Source of the DNA: Pseudomonas sp. BMS12
GTDB lineage: Bacteria; Pseudomonadota; Gammaproteobacteria; Pseudomonadales; Pseudomonadaceae
Length of the DNA stretch: 64,000 nt
NCBI RefSeq assembly: GCF_001592875.1
Contig: NZ_LSOF01000003.1
Span: forward strand, 169,633 to 233,632
Direction: 5' to 3'
The notes beneath the pieces were generated by a model. It searched no databases. It was not told the origin of the DNA and saw only the letters and a program-made list of their open reading frames with translations. The translations under genes were made by a program, and so were the position numbers. How positions within the stretch are numbered: position 1 is the stretch's first letter; each line of letters opens with the position of its first letter. This document shows positions 37,528-46,303 of this stretch, in pieces.

Positions 37528-38208
37528 ATGAGCATGACAAGCACACTGAAAATCCTCGGCCTTGGCCTGCTGCTGGCCCTGCTGGGCGGCTGCGTCACAC
37601 CTCCGCCCCCCTACGACTACACCGCGTTCAAACAGAGCAAACCGGCCTCCATCCTGGTGATGCCGCCGGTCAACACCTCGCCGGACATCAAGGCCGGGTA
37701 CAGCATGCTCTCGCATGTCACCCTACCACTGGCCGAAGCGGGTTACTACGTACTGCCGGTGGCCGTGGTCGATGAGACCTTCAAACAGAACGGCGTGATG
37801 AGCGCCGACGAAGCCCAGGCGATTCCCACTGCCAAGCTGCGCGAGATCTTCGGCGCCGATTCCGCGCTGTATCTGGAAGTCACCGAGTACGGCTCCAGCT
37901 ATAAGGTGATCACCAGCGAAGTCGCGGTAACTGCCAAGGCCAAGCTGGTGGACCTGCGTGATGGACGCCTGCTCTGGGAAGGTGCCGCACGCGCCAGCAG
38001 CGCGGAAAACCAGAACAACAATGGCGGTGGACTGATCGGCATGCTGATCACCGCCGCCGTCGAACAGGTGATGAACTCGCTGACGGATCGCGGGCATGAG
38101 ATTGCCGGCATCACCAGCGCCCGCCTGCTGACTGGCGGTCGGGCCAACGGCATGCTGCTTGGCCCACGCTCCCCGCGGTATGCGGAGAACGACAGGCCCG
38201 TTCAGTAA
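37528..38208 (+). CDS. DUF799 lipoprotein (GNA1162-like)
   Basis: 226 residues. Lipobox LGGC at about residue 22, then a proline-rich linker. DUF799 pattern: SILVMPPVNTSPDIKAGYSMLSH, GYYVLPVAVVDETF, KLREIFGADSALYLEVTEYGSSY and KLVDLRDGRLLWEGAARASS. Neisseria GNA1162 is the best-known member and has a fold like a periplasmic export-machine component. Third gene of the trio, ending at a terminator. Confidence 0.88.
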   Translation: MSMTSTLKILGLGLLLALLGGCVTPPPPYDYTAFKQSKPASILVMPPVNTSPDIKAGYSMLSHVTLPLAEAGYYVLPVAVVDETFKQNGVMSADEAQAIPTAKLREIFGADSALYLEVTEYGSSYKVITSEVAVTAKAKLVDLRDGRLLWEGAARASSAENQNNNGGGLIGMLITAAVEQVMNSLTDRGHEIAGITSARLLTGGRANGMLLGPRSPRYAENDRPVQ

Positions 38209-38229
38209 ACGTACGCCGGCGACAATCCA

Positions 38230-38253
38230 AGGGCCCTAATGGGCCCTTTCTGT
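38230..38253 (+). terminator. Terminator after the lipoprotein trio
   Basis: AGGGCCC-TAAT-GGGCCCT followed by TTCTGTTT. The stop codon of the convergent AraC gene lies in the loop, so the element does double duty. Confidence 0.75.
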
Positions 38254-39276
38254 TTCTGCCAACCGCCCCCGATAGGCATCCGGGGCGATGCCATACCAGC
38301 GCTTGAACGCCCGGTAGAACGGCGACAGCTCGGCGAAGCCGCAGGCGCGCGCCACCTCGCGGATCGACTCGCCGGCCTGCAGCAACTCTTGCGCCTTCAC
38401 TTGCTGCACCGCCTCGCGCACCTGGCGCAGGTTGCTGCCCTGGGCCGCCAGCCCACGCTGCAGGGCAGCCGGCTCCAGGCCCAGCTCGGCGGCGCAGGCG
38501 CGCAACGAGCAATCGGCCTGGCCCAGCCGTACGTTCAGCAAGTAACGCAGACGATTGAGCAGATCGTTCTCCACCAGCGCCGCCAGCTGCGCCTCGGCAT
38601 GCTGCCAGAGCAGCCGGTGCAGCTCGGGGTTGGCATTGCGCGAGGGCCGTTTGAGCAGGCTGACGGGAAACCACAGCGCATCGTGGGCGCAGGAGAAACT
38701 GGGTTGCAGGCCGAACAGCCGCCGATGCTCGGTGAGCTTGCGCGGTTTGGCGTGACGGAAGTCCACGGCCAGCAGGCGGAACTCATCGTCGCTGATCAGG
38801 CGCAGCAGCTTGGTGAACAGCAGCGTCAGGCACTCCATCTGCTGGCGCAGCGGGCCGAAGCCACGGTAGTTGATGTCCAGCACCAGGCAGGCGCGCTCGC
38901 CGTCGATGTGTAGTTGAGCGGCGAAGCCACCGGCGAGGATGTGCTGGAAGCGCAGGAAGCTGCGCAGCGCCTGCTCCAGATCGCGGCTGGCCAGCAGCAG
39001 ATAGCCGACCACATCGAGCAGGCGCGGCTTCATCACCTCGCCCAGGTGCAGGCCGATATCGGCATCACCAGTCAGGGCATCGGCCGCCAGCCAGAACAGC
39101 GGCGCCTCGTCGTGGCTCAGGCGCCCCTCGCTGGGCGGCGGCACCAGCCGTCGATGCTGGTTGGCGCCGCGGTAGATCGCCGCCGGCTCGTGGCCGAGCT
39201 CGCCCAGCCCCTCGTACAGCAGACGCCGCAAGGTGGCAGACTGGCTAAGTGGGGCGCTATTGGCAGACAGGCTCAT
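38236..39276 (-). CDS. AraC family transcriptional regulator
   Basis: 346 residues. N-terminal arabinose-binding-like/OruR-type ligand domain (about 20-210, DADIGLHLGEVMKPRLLDVVGYLLLAS) and C-terminal AraC helix-turn-helix pair (about 240-340), with SIREVARACGFAELSPFYRAFKRWYGIAPDAYR as the second helix-turn-helix (split about 303-335). Divergent from an AHL-acylase-like gene with 104 bases between, so it likely controls that gene and itself. Ligand unknown; related pseudomonad regulators include OruR, ArgR-like and VqsM types. Confidence 0.87.
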   Translation of the reverse strand: MSLSANSAPLSQSATLRRLLYEGLGELGHEPAAIYRGANQHRRLVPPPSEGRLSHDEAPLFWLAADALTGDADIGLHLGEVMKPRLLDVVGYLLLASRDLEQALRSFLRFQHILAGGFAAQLHIDGERACLVLDINYRGFGPLRQQMECLTLLFTKLLRLISDDEFRLLAVDFRHAKPRKLTEHRRLFGLQPSFSCAHDALWFPVSLLKRPSRNANPELHRLLWQHAEAQLAALVENDLLNRLRYLLNVRLGQADCSLRACAAELGLEPAALQRGLAAQGSNLRQVREAVQQVKAQELLQAGESIREVARACGFAELSPFYRAFKRWYGIAPDAYRGRLAETERAH

Positions 39277-39288
39277 GAATACTCCTCG

Positions 39289-39327
39289 ATTGACCGAAGA
39301 ATTCCAGCCACATAACCAACGGTCAAT
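39289..39327. promoter_or_regulatory. Inverted repeat between AraC regulator and acylase
   Basis: ATTGACCG and CGGTCAAT are perfect eight-base inverted arms 23 bases apart, centred in the 104-base divergent gap. A fitting candidate site for the AraC-family protein encoded beside it. Confidence 0.5.
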
Positions 39328-39380
39328 GCCGGCGACCGAAGCACTGCTCAGAATGGCCGCATAACAACAAGGAGTGCTTC

Positions 39381-41762
39381 ATGAAACGCAGCCTGACTGT
39401 CCTGGCCATCGCGGTGGCCGCCGTCGCCGCCGGCGCCACCTGGTACGCCCACAGCAAGAACCCATTGCGCGACGGCGATATGCCCCTGGCCGGGCTGCAG
39501 GCACCAGTCGAAGTGCACTACGACGAACGCGGCGTGCCGCATATCCAGGCGCAGAACGAGATCGATATGTACCGCGCCCTGGGCTTCGTTCACGCCCAGG
39601 ATCGTCTGTTCCAGATGGAGATGCTGCGGCGCCTGGCGCGCGGCGAGCTGGCCGAAGTGCTGGGCGCCAAGCTGGTCGACACCGACCGTCTGTTCCGCAC
39701 CCTGGGCATTCGCGAACACGCCGACCGCTACACCAAGACCCTCGACCGCAACAGCCCGGCCGTCAAGGCGCTGCAGGCCTACCTGGACGGTATCAACCAG
39801 TACCAGGCCAGCCGTCCGGCGCCGGTCGAATTCGACCTGCTGGGCATCGCCAAACGGCCCTTCACCGTCGAGGACACCGTGTCGGTGGCCGGCTATATGG
39901 CCTACAGCTTCGCCGCAGCCTTCCGCACCGAGCCGGTGCTGACCTATGTGCGCGACCAGCTCGGCGGCGACTACCTCAAGGTCTTCGACCTCGCCTGGCA
40001 CCCCGAGGGCGCCGTGGCCCAGCGCCTCGGTGCAGACGACTGGCGCGGCCTCAACACGCTGGCGGCACTGAGCCAGCAGGCGCTGGTGGATGCCGGCCTG
40101 CCGCAGTTCGAAGGCAGCAATGCCTGGGCCATCTCCGGCAGCCGCACCGCCAGCGGCAAGCCGCTGCTGGCCGGCGACCCGCATATCCGCTTCGCCGTGC
40201 CGGCGGTGTGGTACGAGGCGCACCTGAGCTACCCCGGCTTCGAGCTGTATGGCCACCACCAGGCGCTCAACCCCTATGCCTCGCTCGGCCACAACACGCA
40301 GTTCGCCTGGAGCCTGACCATGTTCCAGAACGACGACCTCGACCTGATCGCCGAGAAGGTCAATCCGGACAACCCCGATCAGGTGTGGGTCGACGGCCAG
40401 TGGGTCGAGCTGCAGAGCCGCGAGGAGACCATCCAGGTCAAAGGTGGCGAGCCGATCAAACTGACCCTGCGTCGCTCGCCCCACGGCCCCATCGTCAACG
40501 ACGCCCTCGGCGCCAATACCGGCAAGACGCCGATTGCCATGTGGTGGGCCTTCCTGGAAACCGAGAACCCCATCCTCGATGCTTTCTATCAGCTGGGCCG
40601 CGCCGACAGCCTGGGCAAGGCCCGCGCCGCCGTGGAGAAGATCGAGGCCCCCGGCCTCAACGTGATCTACGCCAACGCCAGCGGCGACATCGGCTGGTGG
40701 GCCGCCGCCAAGCTGCCGCGGCGCCCGGCCGGGGTGAACCCGAGCTTCATCCTCGACGGCGCCAATGGCGAAGCAGACAAACCCGGCTTCCTACCCTTCA
40801 GCGCCAATCCACAGGAAGAAAACCCGGCGCGCGGCTACATCATCTCGGCCAACTACCAGCCGCAGTCGCCAACCGGCGTGAGCATTCCCGGCTACTACAA
40901 CCTGGCCGACCGCGGCGCGCGCCTGAATGAGCGCCTGGCTGAGCCGGGCGTGAAATGGGACACCCACAACAGCCAGGCCCTGCAGCTGGACGACGGCACC
41001 GGTTACGGCCCGCGCCTGCTGGCGCCGATCCTCGACGACCTGCGCCACGCTGCAGAGAGCGACGATGAGCGCGCCCTGGTCGAGCAACTGGCCAAGTGGG
41101 ATGGCAGCCACCCGCTGGACTCCATCGCCGCCACCCTGTTCAACCAGCTCACCTATGAGCTGGCCAACCAGGCCATGCGTGACGAGCTGGGCGACGCCTT
41201 CTTCGACAGCCTGCTGCAGACCCGCGTGCTCGACGTCGCACTGCCACGCCTGACTGCCGACGCCGACTCTGCCTGGTGGGACAAGCGCGGTACCGCCGTA
41301 GTGGAAAGCCGCCGCGACACGGTCGCCGCGGCCTGGCGCCACAGCGTTGCGCATCTGCAACAGACCTTCGGCAACGACAGCAACCAGTGGCAATGGGGCA
41401 AAGGCCATACCCTCACCCACCAGCACCCACTGGGCGCACAGAAGCCGCTCGACCTGCTGTTCAACGTCGGCCCGTTCGCTGCCCCCGGCGGCCATGAAGT
41501 GCCGAACAACCTCTCACACCGCGTCGGCCCGGCGCCCTGGTCGGTGGTCTACGGCCCCTCGACACGCCGCCTGATCGACCTGGCCGACGCCAGCAAAGGC
41601 CTGGGCATCAACCCGGTCGGTCAGAGCGGCGTGCCCTTCGACGAGCACTACGCGGATCAGGCCGAGGCCTATATCCAAGGGCAGTACGTGCCAATGCACC
41701 TGAGCGAAGAGGATGTGCGGGCCAATACGCGCTCGACCCTGAGCCTGCAACCGGCGGATTAA
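39381..41762 (+). CDS. Penicillin acylase family Ntn hydrolase, probable AHL acylase (HacB-like)
   Basis: 793 residues. Signal peptide or anchor (about 1-22), alpha-chain (VHYDERGVPHIQAQNEIDMYRALGFVHAQDRLFQMEM, split about 44-80), then the autocatalytic cleavage site Gly245-Ser246 in EGSNAWAISG, where Ser246 becomes the N-terminal nucleophile of the beta-chain. Later motifs YNLADRGARLNE and the C-terminal NVGPFAAPGGHEVPNN agree with the family. P. aeruginosa has HacB (793-795 residues) in the same place, beside spuH; HacB, QuiP and PvdQ hydrolyse long-chain acyl-homoserine lactones. AHL as substrate here is inferred from that similarity. Divergent AraC regulator next door. Confidence 0.88.
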   Translation: MKRSLTVLAIAVAAVAAGATWYAHSKNPLRDGDMPLAGLQAPVEVHYDERGVPHIQAQNEIDMYRALGFVHAQDRLFQMEMLRRLARGELAEVLGAKLVDTDRLFRTLGIREHADRYTKTLDRNSPAVKALQAYLDGINQYQASRPAPVEFDLLGIAKRPFTVEDTVSVAGYMAYSFAAAFRTEPVLTYVRDQLGGDYLKVFDLAWHPEGAVAQRLGADDWRGLNTLAALSQQALVDAGLPQFEGSNAWAISGSRTASGKPLLAGDPHIRFAVPAVWYEAHLSYPGFELYGHHQALNPYASLGHNTQFAWSLTMFQNDDLDLIAEKVNPDNPDQVWVDGQWVELQSREETIQVKGGEPIKLTLRRSPHGPIVNDALGANTGKTPIAMWWAFLETENPILDAFYQLGRADSLGKARAAVEKIEAPGLNVIYANASGDIGWWAAAKLPRRPAGVNPSFILDGANGEADKPGFLPFSANPQEENPARGYIISANYQPQSPTGVSIPGYYNLADRGARLNERLAEPGVKWDTHNSQALQLDDGTGYGPRLLAPILDDLRHAAESDDERALVEQLAKWDGSHPLDSIAATLFNQLTYELANQAMRDELGDAFFDSLLQTRVLDVALPRLTADADSAWWDKRGTAVVESRRDTVAAAWRHSVAHLQQTFGNDSNQWQWGKGHTLTHQHPLGAQKPLDLLFNVGPFAAPGGHEVPNNLSHRVGPAPWSVVYGPSTRRLIDLADASKGLGINPVGQSGVPFDEHYADQAEAYIQGQYVPMHLSEEDVRANTRSTLSLQPAD

Positions 41763-41813
41763 AACCACGTAACGAGCCCGGCCCAGGCCGCAACACGGGC
41801 CACTCGGGAACAG

Positions 41814-41847
41814 CGCCGCGATTTCGCACAGGAGTCGCGGCGTTTTT
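41814..41847 (+). terminator. Acylase terminator
   Basis: CGCCGCGA-13-base loop-TCGCGGCG followed by TTTTT, about 50 bases after the acylase stop. Confidence 0.75.
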
Positions 41848-42007
41848 GTCTGCTGGACGCTGAAAGGAGCGACTTCTGACCGCCCGCGGCATCGCCCAGT
41901 AACCGCTCACAAGGCCCCCGCAGTCGTGAAATCGCGCTTTGCTATGCTCTGGAAGACACGCAGATGCGGATCCGACTGATGCGGCAAGAGCAAGAAGGGA
42001 GGTTGCC

Positions 42008-44428
42008 TTGGGCCGGTGCAAGGGATTGCCCCTGTGGCTGTTAGTGGCGCTGCTATGGACTGACCAGCACACCGGCGCCCAGGAAATTCTGGGCGATCAG
42101 GACGCGGAAGCCACCGAGGCAGCGTCAGCCGACAGCGCAGCGATGGACACCCCACAGATTCCCCGGCAATTGATCTATGTCCGGCTCGACGCGCCGCTCA
42201 TTGACGGCGACCTTTCAGATGCTTTCTGGCACACCCTCGGCGACATCCCCATCGAGTACGAAGTGTTCCCGGTGCGGCTGCGCGAAGCAGGCGTGGCCAC
42301 CCGTGTACGGGTCGGGTTGACCGACACCCACCTCTACGTCTCCTTTGACGCATCAGACCCGGAGATCGACAAGCTGCGCTCCGCCGTGCGTGAGCGCGAT
42401 GGCCTGAAGGAGGACGATTACGTCGCGTTGGTTCTAGACCCGGCCGGGCAGGGTTTGCGCAAGTACGAGTTCAGGGTGAACCCGCACGGCAGTCAATCCG
42501 ACGTGCTGCAGGACAGCATCAGTGATCGCTATCTGTACGACTGGGACGCCCAATGGGAAGCCGCCGCACAGATTGACGAAACGGGCTTCCGGGTAGAAAT
42601 GGCGATCCCGCGTGAGCAGTTGCGCCTGCTGCCGAGCTCGCAGGCGCAACCCCAGGAGTTATTGCTACTGTTCAAGCGCCACCATCCGCGCCAGGTCGAG
42701 CGCACGCTGGCCGGTGCCGTCCAGTTGGTGCTGGCCGGGGAACCGGTAAAGACCGCCGCCCCTGCCAGCAGCAACCAGCGCCTGACCGTGACGCCCCACT
42801 ATGTGTATAACCGCGATGAAGAGCGCGATATCGGCGCACGCTTTGCGCAGGTAGACGAGCAGCCGCTGCACGCCGCCGGTGCCTACCTGAACTACCGCAT
42901 CGCCGCCGACCGTCAGTTCCTGATGACGGTAAACCCCAACTACGCGGACGTGGAGTCGGACATCGCCCGCGACAGCATCAATGACCCCTTTGACCCCTAC
43001 GAACCGGAAAAGCGCGAGCTGTTTGTAGATGCCCGCGAATACTTCCGCACCCTCAACGAGGTGGTCTATACGCGCAATATCGTGCAGCCGGATGTGGGCC
43101 TGGCCCACCTGTGGAGCAGCCCGACTGCCACCAGTGGGCTGCTGGCCGCCGTTGACCGGCAAACGCAGATCTATATGCCCGACAACCTCGGCTCGGATGT
43201 CGTCAGCCTGGTCGATAACAGCCGCTCCGCGGCGTTCAACTACGAACGTCAATCCGACAAACACAGCCTGGGCGTGCTGAGCACCCTGCGCAGCGCCGAC
43301 GACTACCACAACGCGGTATTCAGCCTGAACGGCACCGGCAATCTCGGTATCGACGACAAGGTGCGCGGGCAGCTGATGGTGTCGGATACGCAGTACCCGC
43401 AGCGTTTTGCCGAAGACCTCTGCAACAGCGCCGGCTGTACCGAGGCTGCCCCCGAGCCGGAATGCGAGCTGGGCGACTGCGCCACCACGCCCTACGTCAG
43501 GCGTACCGATTTCGACGACACCCTGCGCGGCTACAACCTGCAGCTGCGCTACAACCACGACGGGCCGGAGTCCCTCTACTGGGCGCGCTACTACGATGTA
43601 TCGCCGGACTTCCGTGCCGACCTGGGCTTTGTCCGCCGCGTAGACTTCCGCGCACTCAACCTGGCCTACGGTCGCAAGTGGTACTTCCAGGCCAAAGAGG
43701 ACGATGAAAGCCAGTCGCGCATCCGCACTTACCTGATTGGCGGGCATATGCGCTCGCACTCGGACAACCAGCCACTGGAGACAACCGTCGGCCTGTGGGG
43801 CGAGTTCCGCGGCAGCTATCAGACCATCGCCCGGCTGGGCTGGCAGCAGCGCAACCGCGCCGTCAACCGCATTGACCAGAGCGACCTGTCGGCCGGTGAC
43901 AACGCCCCGCGTTTCGACGAGCACTACTGGCAGTGGTTTTTCCAGACATCGCCCTACGCGCCCTGGACCCTGCACCTGGATGGCCGCTGGGGCTCCATCG
44001 CCGACCCCGACAACCTGGTGTTGGGGAAGATGCGCGAGATCAAGCCCAAGCTGCACTACACCACCGGCGCCCTGGACCTGATGGCGGACTTCACCCTGCG
44101 CCACTTTGATACCCATGGCGAGCGACTCTACAAGGAACAGTTCTTTTCCCTCACCGCGCTCTATCACGCCCCCAACGGCCTGACCCACCGACTGCTCTGG
44201 CTCAACGACCTGACCAAGCGCGATAACGACCGCTGGCGCGGCGACGAACTGGCCCGCGAAACCAGCCAGACCCTGGAGTACACGCAAATCTTCTCACCGC
44301 GCCCGGAATGGCAGCTGATGTGGGGGCTGCGACTGGTAAAAGACTATGAATCGGATATAGACAAGAGAGACCTCACCGAACGCGAGATCTACTTCAAGGT
44401 GCAGCGTGAGTTCACACTGCTTGAGTAG
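42008..44428 (+). CDS. DUF5916 outer-membrane protein with CBM9-like domain
   Basis: 806 residues from a TTG start chosen because GGGAGG sits five bases upstream and a signal peptide follows (GLPLWLLVALLW, cleavage near TGAQ). Residues about 50-210 form a carbohydrate-binding-9-like domain (DAPLIDGDLSDAFWHTLGDI; HLYVSFDASDPEID; DDYVALVLDP). The rest is the DUF5916 barrel, with alternating strands ending in an aromatic/hydrophobic tail (KVQREFTLLE), typical of an outer-membrane beta-barrel. A four-Cys loop (CNSAGC, then CELGDC; about 471-492) is unusual for a barrel. Function unknown. It sits between the acylase gene and the spu operon, where P. aeruginosa has none, suggesting acquisition. Confidence 0.78.
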   Translation: MGRCKGLPLWLLVALLWTDQHTGAQEILGDQDAEATEAASADSAAMDTPQIPRQLIYVRLDAPLIDGDLSDAFWHTLGDIPIEYEVFPVRLREAGVATRVRVGLTDTHLYVSFDASDPEIDKLRSAVRERDGLKEDDYVALVLDPAGQGLRKYEFRVNPHGSQSDVLQDSISDRYLYDWDAQWEAAAQIDETGFRVEMAIPREQLRLLPSSQAQPQELLLLFKRHHPRQVERTLAGAVQLVLAGEPVKTAAPASSNQRLTVTPHYVYNRDEERDIGARFAQVDEQPLHAAGAYLNYRIAADRQFLMTVNPNYADVESDIARDSINDPFDPYEPEKRELFVDAREYFRTLNEVVYTRNIVQPDVGLAHLWSSPTATSGLLAAVDRQTQIYMPDNLGSDVVSLVDNSRSAAFNYERQSDKHSLGVLSTLRSADDYHNAVFSLNGTGNLGIDDKVRGQLMVSDTQYPQRFAEDLCNSAGCTEAAPEPECELGDCATTPYVRRTDFDDTLRGYNLQLRYNHDGPESLYWARYYDVSPDFRADLGFVRRVDFRALNLAYGRKWYFQAKEDDESQSRIRTYLIGGHMRSHSDNQPLETTVGLWGEFRGSYQTIARLGWQQRNRAVNRIDQSDLSAGDNAPRFDEHYWQWFFQTSPYAPWTLHLDGRWGSIADPDNLVLGKMREIKPKLHYTTGALDLMADFTLRHFDTHGERLYKEQFFSLTALYHAPNGLTHRLLWLNDLTKRDNDRWRGDELARETSQTLEYTQIFSPRPEWQLMWGLRLVKDYESDIDKRDLTEREIYFKVQREFTLLE

Positions 44429-44471
44429 GAGTTAAGGGTACAGACCAGGTTAGAGCGGCCCGCAACCCACG

Positions 44472-44507
44472 AACGCCAAAGGCCACCCGAAGGTGGCCTT
44501 TGGCGTT
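44472..44507. terminator. Strong bidirectional terminator between DUF5916 gene and spuH
   Basis: A perfect 16-base-pair stem (AACGCCAAAGGCCACC and its complement) with a CGAA loop. Lies between two converging genes and ends both transcripts. Confidence 0.85.
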
Positions 44508-44519
44508 TCAGCAGCGGGC

Positions 44520-45398
44520 TCAGGCAGCCTGAGCGGGCTTCCAGTTGGAGCTGGCGGCCTCTTCGGCCATCGACTCCATGGCTTGCTGGATGGCGCGCTT
44601 GCGACGCTCTTCGGCCTGACGGGCGAAGTACCAGGCGAAGAAGGTGAAGATCGACACGGTCAGGATGATCAGGCTGGCGATCGCGTTGATCTCCGGCTTC
44701 ACGCCCAGACGCACGGCGGAGAACACTTCCATCGGCAGAGTGGTCGAGCCGGGGCCGGACACGAAGCTGGCCAGTACCAGGTCGTCCAACGACAGGGCGA
44801 AGGACATCATGCCGCCGGCCAACAGGGACGGCGCGATCATCGGGATGGTGATCAGGAAGAACACCTTCCACGGCTTGGCGCCCAGGTCCATGGCCGCTTC
44901 CTCGATGGACAGGTCCAGCTCGCGCAGGCGCGCCGACACCACCACCGCCACGTAGGCCGAGCAGAAGGTGGTGTGGGCAATCCAGATGGTCACCAGGCCG
45001 CGCTCCTGCGGCCAGCCAATCAGCTGGGCCATGGCCACGAACAGTAGCAGCAGGGACAGACCGGTGATCACCTCGGGCATGACCAGCGGCGCAGTGACCA
45101 GGCCACCGAACAGGGTGCGACCCTTGAAGCGGGTGACCCGGGTCAGCACGAAGGCGGCCATGGTGCCCAGCGCCACGGCGGCGATTGCCGTGTACAGGGC
45201 AATTTCCAGCGAGCGCATCACCGAGCCCATCAGCTGGCTGTTGTCGAGCAGGCCGGCGTACCACTTGACCGACCAGCCGCCCCAGACGGTGACCAGCTTG
45301 GAGGCGTTGAACGAGTAGATGACCATGATCAGCATGGGCAGGTAGATGAAGGTCAGGCCGACCCACAACATCACATTGGAGAAACTCAGGCGTTTCAT
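44520..45398 (-). CDS. spuH: Polyamine ABC transporter permease SpuH
   Basis: 292 residues, six transmembrane segments (PotC type). The EAA loop reads EEAAMDLGAKPWKVFFLITIP (about 173-193), contacting the ATPase SpuF. Last gene of the spu operon. Its start overlaps the end of spuG by four bases (ATGA-type coupling). Imports putrescine/spermidine with SpuD, E, F and G. Confidence 0.95.
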   Translation of the reverse strand: MKRLSFSNVMLWVGLTFIYLPMLIMVIYSFNASKLVTVWGGWSVKWYAGLLDNSQLMGSVMRSLEIALYTAIAAVALGTMAAFVLTRVTRFKGRTLFGGLVTAPLVMPEVITGLSLLLLFVAMAQLIGWPQERGLVTIWIAHTTFCSAYVAVVVSARLRELDLSIEEAAMDLGAKPWKVFFLITIPMIAPSLLAGGMMSFALSLDDLVLASFVSGPGSTTLPMEVFSAVRLGVKPEINAIASLIILTVSIFTFFAWYFARQAEERRKRAIQQAMESMAEEAASSNWKPAQAA

Positions 45399-46303
45399 GC
45401 GCGGCCCTCCATCTCTTTGGCTTGGTTACGGTTGAACCAGATGATCGGGCCCATGAGGATGAGCAGCATGATCACCGCCAGGGCGGATGCCACCGGCCAG
45501 TCGCGGTTGTTGAAGAACTCCTGCCACAGCACCTTGCCGATCATCAGGGTCTCCGGGCCGCCGAGCAGTTCGGGGATGACGAACTCGCCCACCGCCGGAA
45601 TGAACACCAGCATGCAGCCGGCGATGATGCCGTTCTTCGACAGCGGCACGGTGATCTTCCAGAAGTTGTTGAAGTTGCTCGAACCCAGATCCGAAGCCGC
45701 TTCCAGTAGGCTGTGATCGTGCTTCACCAGGTTGGCATAGAGCGGCAGGATCATGAACGGCAGGTACGAGTAGACGATGCCGATGTACACCGCCAGGTTG
45801 GTGTTGAGGATCTGCAGCGGCGAGTCGATCAAACCGATGGTCTGCAGGAAACTGTTGAGCAGGCCGTTGTTGCTGAGGATGCCCATCCAGGCGTAGACGC
45901 GGATCAGGATCGCGGTCCAGGTCGGCATCATGATCAGCAGCAGCAGCACGGTCTGCGCTTCCTTGCTGGCGCGGGCGATGGCGTAGGCCATCGGGAAGCC
46001 GATCAGCAGGCACAGGGCGGTGCTGATGAAGGCCATCTTCAGCGAGCCCAGGTAGGCCGCCAGGTACAACTCGTCTTCGGAGAGGAAGATGTAGTTGCCC
46101 AGGTTAAGCACGATCGACAGCTGGTTTTCCACCCAGCTGTAGATTTCGGTATAGGGCGGGATGGCCACGTCTGCTTCGGCGAAGCTGATCTTCAGGACGA
46201 TGAAGAACGGCAGCATGAAGAACAGGAACAGCCAGAAGAACGGCACCCCGATAACGGCATGCCGCCCGGTGGGCAGGTAGCGTTTCAGTTTGCCGATTTT
46301 CAT
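45395..46303 (-). CDS. spuG: Polyamine ABC transporter permease SpuG
   Basis: 302 residues, six transmembrane segments (PotB type): VIGVPFFWLFLFFMLPFFIVL at the N-terminus, EAA loop LEAASDLGSSNFNNFWKITVP (about 206-226). Four-base overlaps at both ends (spuF and spuH) show translational coupling of the three inner components. Confidence 0.95.
   Translation of the reverse strand: MKIGKLKRYLPTGRHAVIGVPFFWLFLFFMLPFFIVLKISFAEADVAIPPYTEIYSWVENQLSIVLNLGNYIFLSEDELYLAAYLGSLKMAFISTALCLLIGFPMAYAIARASKEAQTVLLLLIMMPTWTAILIRVYAWMGILSNNGLLNSFLQTIGLIDSPLQILNTNLAVYIGIVYSYLPFMILPLYANLVKHDHSLLEAASDLGSSNFNNFWKITVPLSKNGIIAGCMLVFIPAVGEFVIPELLGGPETLMIGKVLWQEFFNNRDWPVASALAVIMLLILMGPIIWFNRNQAKEMEGRA

Noticed and set aside
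36493..38208. Curli biogenesis operon
   Set aside because: CsgG similarity is real but csgA, csgB, csgE and csgF are absent; the DUF4810/DUF799 partners define another system.
42665..44287. 540-codon open frame antisense to the DUF5916 gene
   Set aside because: Low-complexity Val/Gly/Ala/Gln translation without domain motifs; the plus-strand protein has a signal peptide and conserved domains.
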